This document shows, piece by piece, positions 1 to 10,589 of a stretch of 64,000 nucleotides of DNA. Source of the DNA: Syncephalis plumigaleata (lineage: Eukaryota; Zoopagomycota; Zoopagomycetes; Zoopagales; Piptocephalidaceae); the NCBI GenBank assembly GCA_025201365.1, contig JAIXMF010000014.1, positions 62,001 through 126,000 on the forward strand, in the 5' to 3' direction. The notes below the pieces were generated by a model. It was given only the letters and a program-made list of their open reading frames with translations, ran no database searches and was not told the origin of the DNA. Both the position numbers and the translations under genes were made by a program. Positions within the stretch are counted from its first letter, which is position 1, and each line of letters starts with the position of its first letter.

Positions 1-1022
1 CCGGTGATCCAGCCTACATCGGCGGTACAGCCAAGAATGTCGCCATGATGAAAGTCGAACGCGTATTTAGTGGTGACTGCCGCGTTCAATAGATAGCCAG
101 CGGTGGTATGGACCACACCCTTGGGTGTACCCGTTGAACCGGACGTGTACAAAAGGAAGAGCGGATCCTCGGCGTCCATCCACTCGGGTGGGCAATAGGC
201 ACGATGACGTTCGACAGCCTCGTGCCACCATTCATCGCGACCCTCTGTCATTAGAATGTCGGCAGGTTCTGCGCCACGTTGGAATACAACAACCTTCTCG
301 ACCGAGGGACAACCATGAGCCATGGCCTGATCCACGATATTCTTGGTGGCGATGGCACGACCACCGCGACGTCCTTCATCCACGGTAAAAATGACACGAC
401 ACTGTGCATTATTAACACGGTCACGCAATGCTTCGAAGCTGAATCCGGCAAAAACGACAGTGTGTGGACAACCAATACGCGTGCACGCTAGCATGGCCAC
501 TACCGTTTCGGGCACCATAGGCATGTAAATGGCCACGGCATCACCTTTGCGTAGACCGTAGCTGCGAAGTAAGTTGGCCACGCGATTAACCTCGCGGAAC
601 AACCAGCCATAAGTAATGTGGCGTGATTGATTAGGCTCGTCAGGTTCGTAGATCATGGCGACACGATTGGGGTCGGCGTTAGCGTGACGGTCCACGCAAT
701 TGTAGGAGACGTTTAATTTACCGCCACGGAACCATGCCACATCGCCATACTCGAATCCACCGCTGGTAACCACCTCGAATGGATGATACCAATGGAGCAT
801 TTCATGGGCTAGTTTCGACCAGAATGCATCAGGATCACGAATACTCTGCTCCCACATCTCGCGATACTGCTTAAGCGAGCTGATATGAGCCTTGGGCCAG
901 CCATCGCTGCCTTCTTGCAGTTGCTTGGGCACGGCCACGGCCTTTACACCATCAATGGCGGGTTCACGTAGTTCGGGAAGGACGGTAGCCTCGGTTACTT
1001 TATGAATATCAGTATGAGACAT
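1..1022 (-). CDS. ACS1: Acetyl-CoA synthetase, N-terminal part (cut by window edge)
   Basis: Makes acetyl-CoA from acetate, CoA and ATP through an acetyl-adenylate; in fungi it acts in the cytosol and nucleus. The reading frame is open from the ATG at 1020-1022 to the window edge, about 340 residues and no intron seen. The start MSHTDIHKVTEATVLPE is followed by the ACS N-terminal region (FWSKLAHEMLHWYHPFE, then GDVAWFRGGKLNVSYNCVDRH). The adenylation A3 loop YTSGSTGTPKGVVHTT lies near complement 120-170. It matches the start of full-length fungal facA/ACS1 (about 650-670 aa), so roughly half is missing at the left edge. No frame break was seen. The closely related propionyl-CoA synthetases are less likely given the N-terminal block. 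Confidence 0.93.
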   Translation of the reverse strand, partial: MSHTDIHKVTEATVLPELREPAIDGVKAVAVPKQLQEGSDGWPKAHISSLKQYREMWEQSIRDPDAFWSKLAHEMLHWYHPFEVVTSGGFEYGDVAWFRGGKLNVSYNCVDRHANADPNRVAMIYEPDEPNQSRHITYGWLFREVNRVANLLRSYGLRKGDAVAIYMPMVPETVVAMLACTRIGCPHTVVFAGFSFEALRDRVNNAQCRVIFTVDEGRRGGRAIATKNIVDQAMAHGCPSVEKVVVFQRGAEPADILMTEGRDEWWHEAVERHRAYCPPEWMDAEDPLFLLYTSGSTGTPKGVVHTTAGYLLNAAVTTKYAFDFHHGDILGCTADVGWIT

Positions 1023-2707
1023 GATGGCAATATTGATATACAGTAGTTATGGTTGAACAATCAATAAACTATTGGTATAAACAGGGAAAATGGAAAGGAT
1101 ATATGAGTGAGTGAGAGCAAGTAAGTGTGAGAAAGAGAGGTTAGACAGACAAATAGATAGATAGATAGAGAGGAAGTGACACGTACTGTTGGATATCGGG
1201 AATGAACGGAGGAACGTTTTAAATGTAGCAGCAAGTGTTACGATATCACGCGCTATAAAAGAAATGAACAATGGACAAGTGTGACGACAATGATATGTAC
1301 GTGCGTGCGTGTGCGTGTGTGCTTGTTTGTTTGTTTGTCGTGTTGCACCTGTTAATGGATAGGGAATGATCCAGCTAGAACACGTATAGCTTTGTGAATA
1401 ATGCCAAGAATATTCTTATCGACTACAACGTGACGCGTGCGTGTGTGCGTACGTGTGGTGTGTGGATGTGGATGTGTGTGGATGTATACGTGATACCAAT
1501 AGAGTGATCACACGTAATGAATGGAATGAACTGCACACAGGCCGTTAGATACACGAGAGATGGATGAGATACAACAGGATCACTATCAAGATGTGGGATC
1601 TAACCACTGAAACGTATGTAGAAGAAGAAGAAAAATAACAATAAGAGTTATAATAGAAGAGAGAAAGATGTAGATGAATTAGCAATGGAATGTAAAGCGT
1701 GATATCTCATCTATTTGTAGGTTACAGCTTGGGAATCTATTATTCGTGGTCGGGGAAACTTATAGTCGGCTAAATAACCATGAATGGTAAGTCAGCTCGC
1801 TTGGGGCAAACAAGTAGACGGACTTTTATTCCACACATTAACAACGAAGACATAAACGAGAAGTGGACGAGTATGGATGCGAGTATGATGTGGGGAAATA
1901 GAATGTAATACTAGAAATGCGCGTCACATTGATGCGATTCTTTAGTATTTGAATGATCTATTCCCATGATCACACGATTAGAGACAGAGAGACAGACAGA
2001 TGGATAGATAGATGAGAGATATAGATGGATAAATAGAAAAGGAAGAATGGTGCTTCCTTTACTTGCAAATAGAATAGTCCGGTAGAATTCAAAGTAAGAA
2101 AAAGGAATAAACAAACAATCAATTCCAGGATAGTAGAGAATCCTTGTAATATTTAACTAGTACTAATATTGATGATATACAATAAAAATACTAGATAAAA
2201 GTCATGATGTGATACAGAATCAGTAATTATATGGAAATGATTGTTATCAAAGCTTATCGATTCAAACAGGAATGATAGGCCTTTAGCGTTAGATGTACAT
2301 CTATTATTCTAATGACAATAGTGTGCAATAATGATGCCATCCATTCATCAGGTAGTACTTGTGTATCAGCATTCAAAACTCAAGACTTGAACACTTAGTA
2401 TATATATATATATATTGACAAACAAATAGTAGGAATATGAAAGGGAGGAATAAGGTAAAAGAGAAATAAAGAAAGAGTGAAACTTCCGCGAGAGATCATA
2501 TTAATAAACCGGTAAATGTACAGTGCAATGTGGAATACGATACATTCCTTTGTAATAATAGATGGAGCAATTGAGATCTTTGTAATTATTAAAAGTGATA
2601 ATATATTGATAATTTAAATGATTATAATTACTGCTACTGTTACTACTATATTACCATTAATATGATCAGAGTACTGCTATTCATATTGCTATTACTATTA
2701 TTGAAGA
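1023..2707. other. Intergenic region with microsatellites
   Basis: No gene recognised. It holds the upstream region of the acetyl-CoA synthetase gene and the 3' flank of the G-gamma gene. Simple repeats include GATA units (about 1153-1169), GT and GTTT runs (about 1300-1340 and 1436-1475) and a TA run (2399-2415). Open frames here are short and low in complexity. Confidence 0.6.
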
Positions 2708-3256
2708 TTAAACGATGGTACATGGACCACAGTTGGATCCCTGTGGTGCATAAGGATCGTCCTTGCGATTAACGGTTCCCCATATAGAGGAATCAAATAG
2801 TCTTTAGTAGTTTTGACGTAGTTGATTAGTCTATTAGCATTAGCATTAGTATGAATTATATTTGTGTGTTATAGGAATAAAGTGCTCATTCAACGTCATC
2901 GTCATCGTCATCATATTATCATCATATTATCATCATAATGATATTTCATAAAAGTGTAGCGTGTAGTGTTACATTATTATTGCAACAAGACAAATGATTA
3001 TATTCATGCATATTACTCTTGATAGGTGAACGAGCACACTAGTAGTCGTCAAAAGACCGTACTCGTTCATAAAGAATGACAAATAACGTAGGGGATCATC
3101 AATGCATCAGCATGTCACTTACGAGATACTGGCCTCACTCACGGGAATGCGAGGCATATCCAAAAGATGTTGCAAACGACGGTTATTCTCCATTAATTTC
3201 TTCAACTTCAGCTCCGATACAGTAGCACGGTCACGACGATGACTCTGATGGGACAT
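2708..3256 (-). CDS. Heterotrimeric G-protein gamma subunit
   Basis: Gamma subunit that anchors the G-beta/gamma dimer to the membrane in pheromone or nutrient signalling. Exon 1 is 3123-3256 (134 nt) and exon 2 is 2708-2830 (123 nt), with a GT-AG intron of 292 nt that is long for this window. Exon 1 encodes MSHQSHRRDRATVSELKLKK and then the G-gamma block NRRLQHLLDMPRIPVSEASIS. Exon 2 continues SLINYVKTTKDYLIP and then, one frame over, SIWGTVNRKDDPYAPQ ending in NCGPCTIV. The last four residues CTIV form a CaaX prenylation box with another Cys upstream, as in fungal G-gamma. The frame changes at about 2789 and is restored by one missing base, so this is either an assembly indel or a real mutation. 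Intact, the protein would be about 85 aa, normal for the family. Confidence 0.85.
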
Positions 3257-4046
3257 GATGAAAGAGAACTATAGCGTGTAGTGAAAGCGACCACTAACTA
3301 ATAATGATGAAGACAGGTAGTAGTAGTAGTAAGTAGTAGATGAGTCGTCCAAACAAGGCGAAACGGTGAAATAAAAACTAATAGAGTACTAGGAGGAATA
3401 ATATTAAAGAACAAGATGGCACATATAGCTGATGATAGCACGTAAGCCAGTCAAAATACCACCACTGTACTCGTGTGTATTTGTGTAGAAGACTACAAGT
3501 AGTCGATGGAAGCAAAAAAAGAAAGCGAGTAAAGTTGGAAGGAAAAGGCAAAAAGGAAAGACAATAGGCAAAGTAGGAACAAGCACAAGTACACACTCAC
3601 ACACACACTCACCTACACAAACGGGGGCAATATATATGAGAAGAAGGAATAAGGATAATAGAAATGCGTTGTAATAATGATTATAAAAAACTAGACAATT
3701 AGACAACGTGAGTGCAGCTGTGTCTCACTTTCTCTTTGCTTCTGCTTCTGCCTCTTCAATGTGATATACGAATAAAGAGAGAGAGAGAATTATGATCGCT
3801 CAGCTTGCACGTTTACTTTCCCATTCTATTACACACACCTCTCATCACATAGACATACTGATTACCAATTGGGATGAGATACACACATGTTCTTGTCAAT
3901 GTGGCTGCTATTATTCGCATAGTTGACGTTTCAATAGTTTCTTTTAATAGCGAACTAAACTGCTTTATCATTGGCATGGCTCTACCCCCTGTTTTTCTTA
4001 ATGATTTTAGCGGATTTTTTTTACTTTTACTTTCACTTTAGTATTG
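3257..4046. other. Intergenic region, low complexity
   Basis: Upstream region of the G-gamma gene and, at its right end, the promoter region of the RNase MRP RNA. It contains short AGT/AGAG simple repeats and no convincing coding frame. Confidence 0.5.
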
Positions 4047-4055
4047 TATAAATAG
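4047..4055 (+). promoter_or_regulatory. TATA-like element upstream of RNase MRP RNA
   Basis: TATAAATAG lies about 45 bp upstream of the first base of the proposed P1 helix of the MRP RNA. A TATA box near this spacing fits a gene-external Pol III or snRNA-type promoter. The assignment rests on position only. Confidence 0.4.
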
Positions 4056-4092
4056 CGATAAGCAAAGATATCGCTCCTACGTTTGGTTTCTT

Positions 4093-4582
4093 TACCGGAA
4101 ACACCTGCGAAGCGCCGCTATCCTTTTTTACTCTATCTTTATTGTATAGACAACTATCGAAGCATTACACACGGAACGGTATGCTGTCTCTCGTGGCCAG
4201 TATGTCCGTTCGCCCTTACACAGGGTTAGCTTTGGGGAAAGTCCCCGGACACTCGGGCAGAAAATGTTAAACGGCCGGTAAACGACCTTTAGCCCGTCGC
4301 CATACTCGTTCCACGTTTGTTAGCAACTGCTAGCACGCGTGCCACGCAGCCCAACGGACAAAGACATTGATCCTTGCCTTCTCGGCAGGGGGAAATCGAG
4401 TCCGAAGTGGCGGTGGAGTATTTATCCTGGACGAGGGCGACGTATTCGTCCTAGCACAGTTATGCGGCGGCGTTCATACTAGTGACCCTGTTGTAGCCAG
4501 TCATGGTGGCGACAGTCGATCTAGCGTGAACGTAACGCAACGGGGCTTACTCTCGCGGTGTTTCCGGTCCTTTATTCTTTTT
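4093..4582 (+). ncRNA. RNase MRP RNA
   Basis: RNA subunit of RNase MRP, which cleaves pre-rRNA in the nucleolus. The conserved CR-I segment at 4234-4260 (GGGGAAAGTCCCCGGAC, then CTCGGGCAGA) nearly matches the vertebrate RMRP core. Near the 3' end ACGGGGCTTACTCTC (about 4540-4554) matches the CR-V-type 3' block. The termini pair strongly: ACCGGAAACACC at 4094-4105 is fully complementary to GGTGTTTCCGGT near 4557-4568, and GCGA/TCGC extends this with one bulge (P1). A P3-like hairpin can be drawn from AACGG (about 4176) to CCGTT (about 4206-4210). A T5 run at 4578-4582 would suit Pol III termination. An odd T6 run at 4124-4129 lies inside the RNA if P1 is right. About 480 nt is long but within the fungal range. 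RNase P RNA is the alternative, but the CR-I and 3' sequences are MRP-like. Confidence 0.86.
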
Positions 4583-4986
4583 ATAAGAGTATTGTATTGT
4601 GATTTTATAACATTTCCTATTGGTATTGTTATCTATATATGGTCATTGTTTTATGGTTATATCAGACACGCATGCTTATTCGTACGGCGTGTCGACTTTC
4701 TATAAGGTGAGTTAATGGGTTGTTGTTGTTTTTAGTAACTTGGTCTTTATTGTCGAATGATGTTTTTTATGAATTTCTTCACCTGAAAAAGTATGTGGAT
4801 CCAATAACCGAGCTTTTTAACCCTGACGACAAACATTTACATATATTCCATGTGTTCCTGCGATGCTATTCATTTCACTTTTTATAAATAGTATGCTAAT
4901 CATAATATTTTGATTTTGTAGATTGGACCATTTATAACAAGCCAGCAGGATTTATTTATTTTTTTGTTTATTAAATAAATTGAGTT
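4583..4986. other. Intergenic region
   Basis: AT-rich 3' flank of the MRP RNA gene. No coding signal or other structure was recognised. Confidence 0.5.
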
Positions 4987-5180
4987 ATTACTATTACTAT
5001 TAGTCTATGATAGTTTCGCTTTTGGAATGACTAGCGGTGTAGCTGATGGCATAGCAACACCATGATACTTGTTGATCAACTCAGCCAGCCTAACAGTAGA
5101 TTTGCCGGGATTAGTGTTGTTATCAAGCATGCTTTGCAGAGTCGGACGAGCATTGACATATGTAACTTTACTGCAATAAT
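4987..5180 (-). CDS. Possible 3'-terminal exon of unknown protein
   Basis: After an AG acceptor near 5180 the minus strand reads KVTYVNARPTLQSMLDNN, then STVRLAELINKYHGVAMPS, and ends in PKAKLS before a stop near 4987. The composition is protein-like (about 55 codons), but there is no plausible start, so it looks like a terminal exon. The nearest upstream coding sequence on the same strand is the PLC-like gene. The splice phase does not fit cleanly, and that gene has frame breaks of its own. It could instead be the last exon of a separate small gene. No family recognised. Confidence 0.35.
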
Positions 5181-5352
5181 TGAAATGTAGCTGATACTAA
5201 TAAATCAATCTATACTAACAATATACCTTTAATGCTGCTAAAGACATTTACTGTTTGATTGTTAATGTCATCATGATCACTCTTAATAAACTACAGGCTA
5301 TTTCATTGGATTTTACATTAGTGCACGCTAGTAATGCAATTCTATGCTGGCC

Positions 5353-6642
5353 TCATTTAGTGTGGGTACGTGTTTGGTTGGTTACCCTGTATTTCTCCAG
5401 ATTACGCGCATTTAACCGTTTCACAACTTCAAGCAGCTTCTCCTTCCTATGGTAGTAGTAATCGCACGAACACGATGAATCCGTTCGAATTTGCCGAATA
5501 TGCCATCGCCACAGCATCCACCTTAGTGTTAATGTCTTAGCAAGCCTCTTGAGACAAATGGCGGGCTGCTCAAGGTTGGCAACGTCCGACGCGATACTAG
5601 TAAGACTGGGAAAATATCGAAATCCAGACATTGCCATCGTTTTGCATTTGCCTTGTTACTAGCGGCATAGCTATACATTAGCCGGATCACAGCATCATCG
5701 TCATGCGCGGTGTTTGTGTAATTCCAAGTGCTCTCATAATAAGCGTAGCGATCATTTCCCCATAATGGCTGTTTATCATGAGGAAGTGAGTGCAACTGAT
5801 TGCCAAAGAACATCACTACTTGTTTGCCTTGCTTCAACAGCTCACCAAGTGTCGGCCATGGATCATCAGGCCCGCCATGGCTGTACAACTTGTCTGGTAG
5901 GTATTTATTAATTGCCTCGCTAATGGCCATTCCATCTAGAACGATATCGCCATCGTAGTCGTTGTATTCCAGCGTAACTAATTCACGTGGATTCTGCTCG
6001 AGAAAGTCGCGTATCTCCATTAGATGTTCGTCAAGCGGTGCGCCCAACGCACGAGAAGGTCCCTTACCATGACAGGTGACCACTGTTCCGTCGTTAGTAA
6101 CGCAGGTGTCAATATCGAATGCACGAATACCATCCTCCAATTGTCTGCCAATATCATGTTCGTGCTGGTTCTCCCATAAACAACGGCGCATCCATTCGGG
6201 AATGTTCTTGCATAGTCTGGGAATACCATTCGTACATATGCTGACTGGCTTGACGCATACTTCCTCGGTTGCTTCGCAAACATCAGAGAACTTGGTGCAA
6301 ACACTCTTCCATCCCGTGCAAAAATGCCGAACTTTGTTGGTAAATACAATTGGCATTTGCTAGTGCTTTCGATGCATGTTTTCACGATTTTATTCTTGCA
6401 TTTTGTTTCCATTCGCAAACAGATATCCTTGGCCTTTTTGCACTTGCTAATATTACCGCAATCCGGAGTCAGTTTATACGCAGCAGAATTGTGGGTTCCG
6501 GCAAACGTATACCTATCGTAAGGCAGTGAGCATAGTCGATGGATCCATTGCAGCTTAGCGCCACTTCTCCTCCAGATACCGGATCGGAGGATGCAACAAC
6601 GAGTACAAGCAATAAGCTTGGAATTACGAGGAAGCGTACCAT
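5353..6642 (-). CDS. Secreted PLC-like phosphodiesterase, frame-broken
   Basis: Belongs to the PLC-like TIM-barrel phosphodiesterases (PI-PLC X-type fold, as in plant At5g67130 and fungal homologues). The start MVRFLVIPSLLLVLVVASSD is a clear signal peptide. The barrel begins SLPYDRYTFAGTHNSAAY with the first catalytic His, and the second His is in VVTCHGKG after DGIRAFDIDTC. Cys-rich spacers (KCKKAKDICLRMETKC, then CTGWKSVCTKFSDVCE) and NPRELVTLEYNDYDGD follow. The protein switches frame at about 6535, about 6340 and more than once between 5460 and 5640. The first two are each explained by one missing base; further on NTKVDAVAMAYSANSNG and KEKLLEVVKRLNARNLEK lie in different frames. There is no in-frame stop inside the conserved blocks. 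It is either a recent pseudogene or a gene hit by several sequencing indels. Confidence 0.8.
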
Positions 6643-7649
6643 GAAACAATATTGTTACGTCTTCAATAACTAATGTGATGAAATGATCGGATATAGGAAT
6701 CAATAGTGATTGTTACTATCGTTAATGATGTAAGGGAGATACTCGTTAAATTCGATTGATGGTTGATACTTGCGGTATTCAGACGAGATATAGTGTTGCT
6801 CGTTTAAGTAGGCAGTACTTGTGCACTTGGCATGCTTATGCTCCAGCAATCGAGCCAAGTCCCAGTAGACTGGTAACATGGTATAGATGTGTCAATCATT
6901 ATATGCAATTGGCCTGCTATTCGCGTGGAATCAGGGCTAACGTGGCACTTTAACAAGATGATAGGCCCATGTTTGATCAATTGATTGCCACTGATCATCA
7001 ATAGCCATTTAGATCTGTAAAACCGATACGATGGATATTAGTGCCCTTACCAAATGCAGATATCATAAAGTAGGTGTATAGCAAATGATAGTGCAATTCA
7101 AACATTACAGCAATGCAGCGTTGGCAGTATAGCTGCACTATTTTTGATACCTTCATAGATCATTTCTTTCTTTATTTCTTTATTTCTCCTGTTGTATATA
7201 CAATACATTCTATGTTAATGGCATCAGACAACTAGACATACAAGGCCTTATTATATATAAACCTATTATCCTTGATCATCTACTATCATTACAAAGTGAT
7301 TCGCGAATAATCAAATATCTATTCAGTTCTAATGAAAACAAGGCCATATAAGCATGTGGCGTACTTCATATAGTGTAGCAATTCGCCATCGTAGTTCAGT
7401 ATGCTCTGGCTATTCATCGATACATCTGACAGGCCTATTTACTGGAGTGTGAATAGGAGGGAATAACGATAACATTTGTCGAAATGTACATAATTACCTG
7501 TTTACTACATCATAAAGCAAAAAGAACATGGATTATACAAATTGCATAACGAACAATACTGTATTAATATAAGAAGCTGAAGTAAGTATCTATTAGGTGG
7601 GACATATTCAAGTAATAAGATAAATATAGTGAATAAATAAAGCAACCCT
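6643..7649. other. Intergenic region
   Basis: About 1 kb containing the promoter of the PLC-like gene and the 3' flank of the DUF2039 gene. The short open frames here have no recognisable protein signature. Confidence 0.5.
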
Positions 7650-8358
7650 CTATGCTTCATCCTCTTCTTCTTCTTCTTCTTCTTCTTCTTCTTCAAGTTC
7701 GCTACCTAGAGATGATTCTCCATCTTCCTCAGTATCATCTTCATCTTCATCTTCACCATCGTCATTTGGATTCTCGTCACGTTCCAATTTGCGTAGATAA
7801 GTGCGTCGCTGACGTTCTGACATAGTAGCCAGTAAACGGTCCTGTTCCTGCTGTGCAGCTTGTGCAGTTTTCTCACTATTCGCCCTATATCATTGTTATT
7901 ATTAGATTCGTTCATTTGTTAGTGAATATCAGCAATGCTAATATTCACAGAAAGAAAAATCAACTTACTGATTAGTTGCATACGGCTGCTTGTTGCATTT
8001 GGCGCATTGTCGAGTTTTATTGGCACATGGTATGCAAATAGTATGGTATGCTTGTCTGACCGTTTTTTGATTGCATTTCGTACTAGCGATATCTATTGCG
8101 TTAATGGCACGTAATTCGATCATGCTAGCGGTAATTACTAGTATAAGCGCCTTACCATTTCCTAGGCTGTGTCAACGGTTTATACTTGCGATATTTCTTA
8201 CGCCATTCTAATATTTCACGACAATGTGTACACACATGGCTTATAGGCATAGACAAGATCTTGACCGTCTTCTTAGAGGCACGATTATGCCGGAATGCCT
8301 CAGTATTCTGGTATTTCTGCCCGGTTTTCCTACCACCAGTAGAGATGCGACCCGACAT
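7650..8358 (-). CDS. C9orf85/DUF2039-family zinc-binding protein
   Basis: Conserved eukaryotic protein of unknown molecular role, homologous to human C9orf85. Three exons (8156-8358, 7969-8082, 7650-7884) give a 183-residue protein with all phases consistent. The N-terminus MSGRISTGGRKTGQKYQNTE matches the family start. Zinc-type Cys pairs follow: CTHCREILEWRKKYRKYKPL, then KCTKCNQKTVRQAYHTIC, CANKTRQCAKCNKQ. The C-terminus carries NSEKTAQAAQQEQDRLLATM, SERQRRTYLRKLERDE and a long Asp/Glu tail encoded by a GAA/GAT simple repeat. It is divergently paired with REX2, with only 49 bp between the two start codons. Family assignment is firm; function is not known. Confidence 0.88.
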
Positions 8359-8407
8359 GATTCAGTTAAATGTGTTCGCAAAAAAAAGAAAAAGAAATTT
8401 TCTAACA

Positions 8408-9402
8408 ATGGCTATCATCACTGTTTCTCCACGTATTATTGTCGGCTCATTGGTGCCATACCACTTCTTACGTCGTCGTTTACTTAGCACGTCAAGTATG
8501 GCCAACACGCACTCCATTAGTAACCCACTTGTATGGGTTGACTGCGAGGTAACTAGAATATAGCAGATAGATAGATAGATAGATATAATTAGTCAATACA
8601 ACTAAACATGTATATTGTCAAGATGACAGGACTTGACAAGCAGAATGACCATATCATAGAGATTGCCGTATTAATCACCGATGGTGATCTCAACATTGTA
8701 GCTGAGGTAACTGCTTGCTTAATGGTATTGCTCGCCTACTAACAGCAACAATGATAATAATGACGATGCTCTAGGGCCCTGAGTTGATCATACATCAACC
8801 GAAATCAATCATGGATACCATGAACGAATGGTGTCGCGAACATCATGGTGCAGTAAGTGTGCTGTGCATTACCACATTATTGTTATTGTTATGATTCCTA
8901 TTGACGAATTCGTTATTGTCTCGACACATACTAGTCGGGTCTTACGGCAGCAGTATTGGCCTCGAAGATTAGCATGACAGAAGCGCAACACTCAGTTCTA
9001 GACTTTGTCAAGAGGTATATTCCGAAAGCACGAACGGCACCATTGGCCGGTAATTCCGTACATGCAGATCGAGTATTCCTCGCCAAGGACATGCCAGAAC
9101 TAGAGGCGCATCTTCATTACGTAATGTTGGTAAGCATCATAGTGTTTTGCTATTTGTTAGATAGACATCATTTTAACTGTAATCACCACTAGATGTAGTA
9201 CCATCAAAGAATTATGTCGTCGCTGGTATCCGGATTGTTCTCCAACGCACCACCAAAACGTGGCAATCATCGGTAAGTAGCAGTGTGTACACTGTTCATC
9301 ATTATAAACTAATGCAATTGCCCGTCTAATAGTGCAATGGACGATATTAAGGAGAGTCTCAAAGAGTTGCAATACTATCGCACGCATTGTTTCCGTGAAT
9401 AA
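8408..9402 (+). CDS. REX2: Oligoribonuclease (REX2/REXO2), DEDDh 3'-5' exonuclease
   Basis: Degrades 2-5 nt RNA to mononucleotides in mitochondria and cytosol. Exons: 8408-8548, 8623-8706, 8775-8852, 8935-9129, 9193-9272 and 9333-9402. The first exon encodes a basic leader ([11 protein letters not shown]) and a second Met (MANTHS), so a mitochondrial and a cytosolic form are possible. The core reads WVDCE-MTGLD (Exo I, D and E of DEDDh), [34 protein letters not shown] (Exo II) and [14 protein letters not shown] (Exo III, H and D). The first four exons are in perfect phase. Exon 5 does not read through: [13 protein letters not shown] and [13 protein letters not shown] are offset by one missing base near 9229, and the exon 4-5 join also has a frame problem near 9194. 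Every catalytic residue is present. Confidence 0.88.
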
Positions 9403-9480
9403 AATGACAATGTTTATTGTAGAATGTAATAGCACTAATAATCATAGCAGTAATTGTTGTTATTGTTTTATAAATCATTT

Positions 9481-10386
9481 TTATACGGGTTTGGCACATT
9501 TACGATATTCTATAGCTTTTGTCTTGGTGCATTGCATTTCTTGCCATGAAACAGGAATCATTGATGCTCCTAGCATACACGATGATTAATCTCTAGTTAC
9601 TACTGCTACTGCTACTATATATATCAAATAAAGATAACTTACCGGCAGCACTTTGTGCAAATATAACACCAAGTTCATTTTGCGCCGTTGACAAATAGTA
9701 TGATCGTGCATCACCTAATGAAATCTACATTGAAATAGACGAGTCAAGAAGTGTATAACTGAGCACCTGTAATGTTCAGCTATATTCATAATAAGGATAC
9801 AATCTGTGCGCGAACAATATCTCCCGGTCTGAAGCATTGGTAGATTTTGACCTTGTCCTTTTCAGTGGCACGTACATCTTGAACACTGCATTTCCGCGTT
9901 ATTAATATAGCACAATATCGGGTACATGACTGACTGACTGACTGACTACCTACCGAATAATTCCTTGAAATTCATCGCGACATGGTATACCACCTACTAC
10001 CATGATAGCCACAGAGGCAAAACGTGGATTGACGCGTAACACCTTGCAAGTGACCTGAATACAACGTTAGGCATCCCTAGCATACATATGGTGAATACAC
10101 CAGTTATCGACACTTACAATGCTATCTACTTGCGGAATGGACGTTTGCTCACGTTCGCGTGTCACCGCGATAACAGGTAGCTTAAGGATCGTTTGGTTAA
10201 TAAACGGATTGTAAGACAAAATTACGCACTTACCGCCTTCTCATCGTCGTCTACTGAAGCAATAATGGTGCGTGTGCCCACGATAGACGAGTGAATAATA
10301 TCATTGCGCACATAGGTGCCTTCACCCGCACGATATTGGTGCGATCTACCGAGTCGTTGCCCGGGTGTTACTAAGTTTGTCGTCAT
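9481..10386 (-). CDS. CSL4: Exosome complex subunit CSL4 (EXOSC1)
   Basis: Cap subunit of the RNA exosome, with an N-terminal domain and an S1 RNA-binding domain, acting in nuclear and cytoplasmic RNA decay. Six exons join in phase: 10234-10386, 10118-10180, 9954-10054, 9801-9885, 9643-9724 and 9481-9569, giving 190 aa, normal for the family. Family landmarks are [58 protein letters not shown] (S1 strands), [39 protein letters not shown] and the C-terminal [17 protein letters not shown]. It converges with REX2; only 78 bp separate the two stop codons. No frame break was seen. Confidence 0.93.
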
Positions 10387-10589
10387 TGCGAGGATTAAGA
10401 ATCAGAAAGATACGAGGATTGATTTAGAAATAAAAAATAAAATAAAAAAGCATACAATTTAGATGATTATTATCTATTGCATTGTAATGGACTGATTGAT
10501 TTGAACACTGCTGGTAATAAATATGTGATTACTTTATTGACTCGATTATTTACAAGTAGTAATGATATTACGAATGTATTAAAGAAGAA

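Noticed and set aside
1047-2114. Short minus-strand frames in the first intergenic region
   Set aside because: Encoded by GATA and GAGA microsatellites, with no conserved content.
4367-4705. 112-codon open frame on the plus strand
   Set aside because: It lies inside the RNase MRP RNA and its 3' flank and has no protein features.
6330-6350. Ultra-short (about 16 nt) intron that would mend the PLC-like frame
   Set aside because: Far shorter than any other intron here; one missing base explains the change more simply.
9193-9272. Programmed translational frameshift in REX2 exon 5
   Set aside because: No recognised slippery site or stimulatory structure is evident, and similar one-base gaps occur in unrelated genes, so sequence error is simpler.
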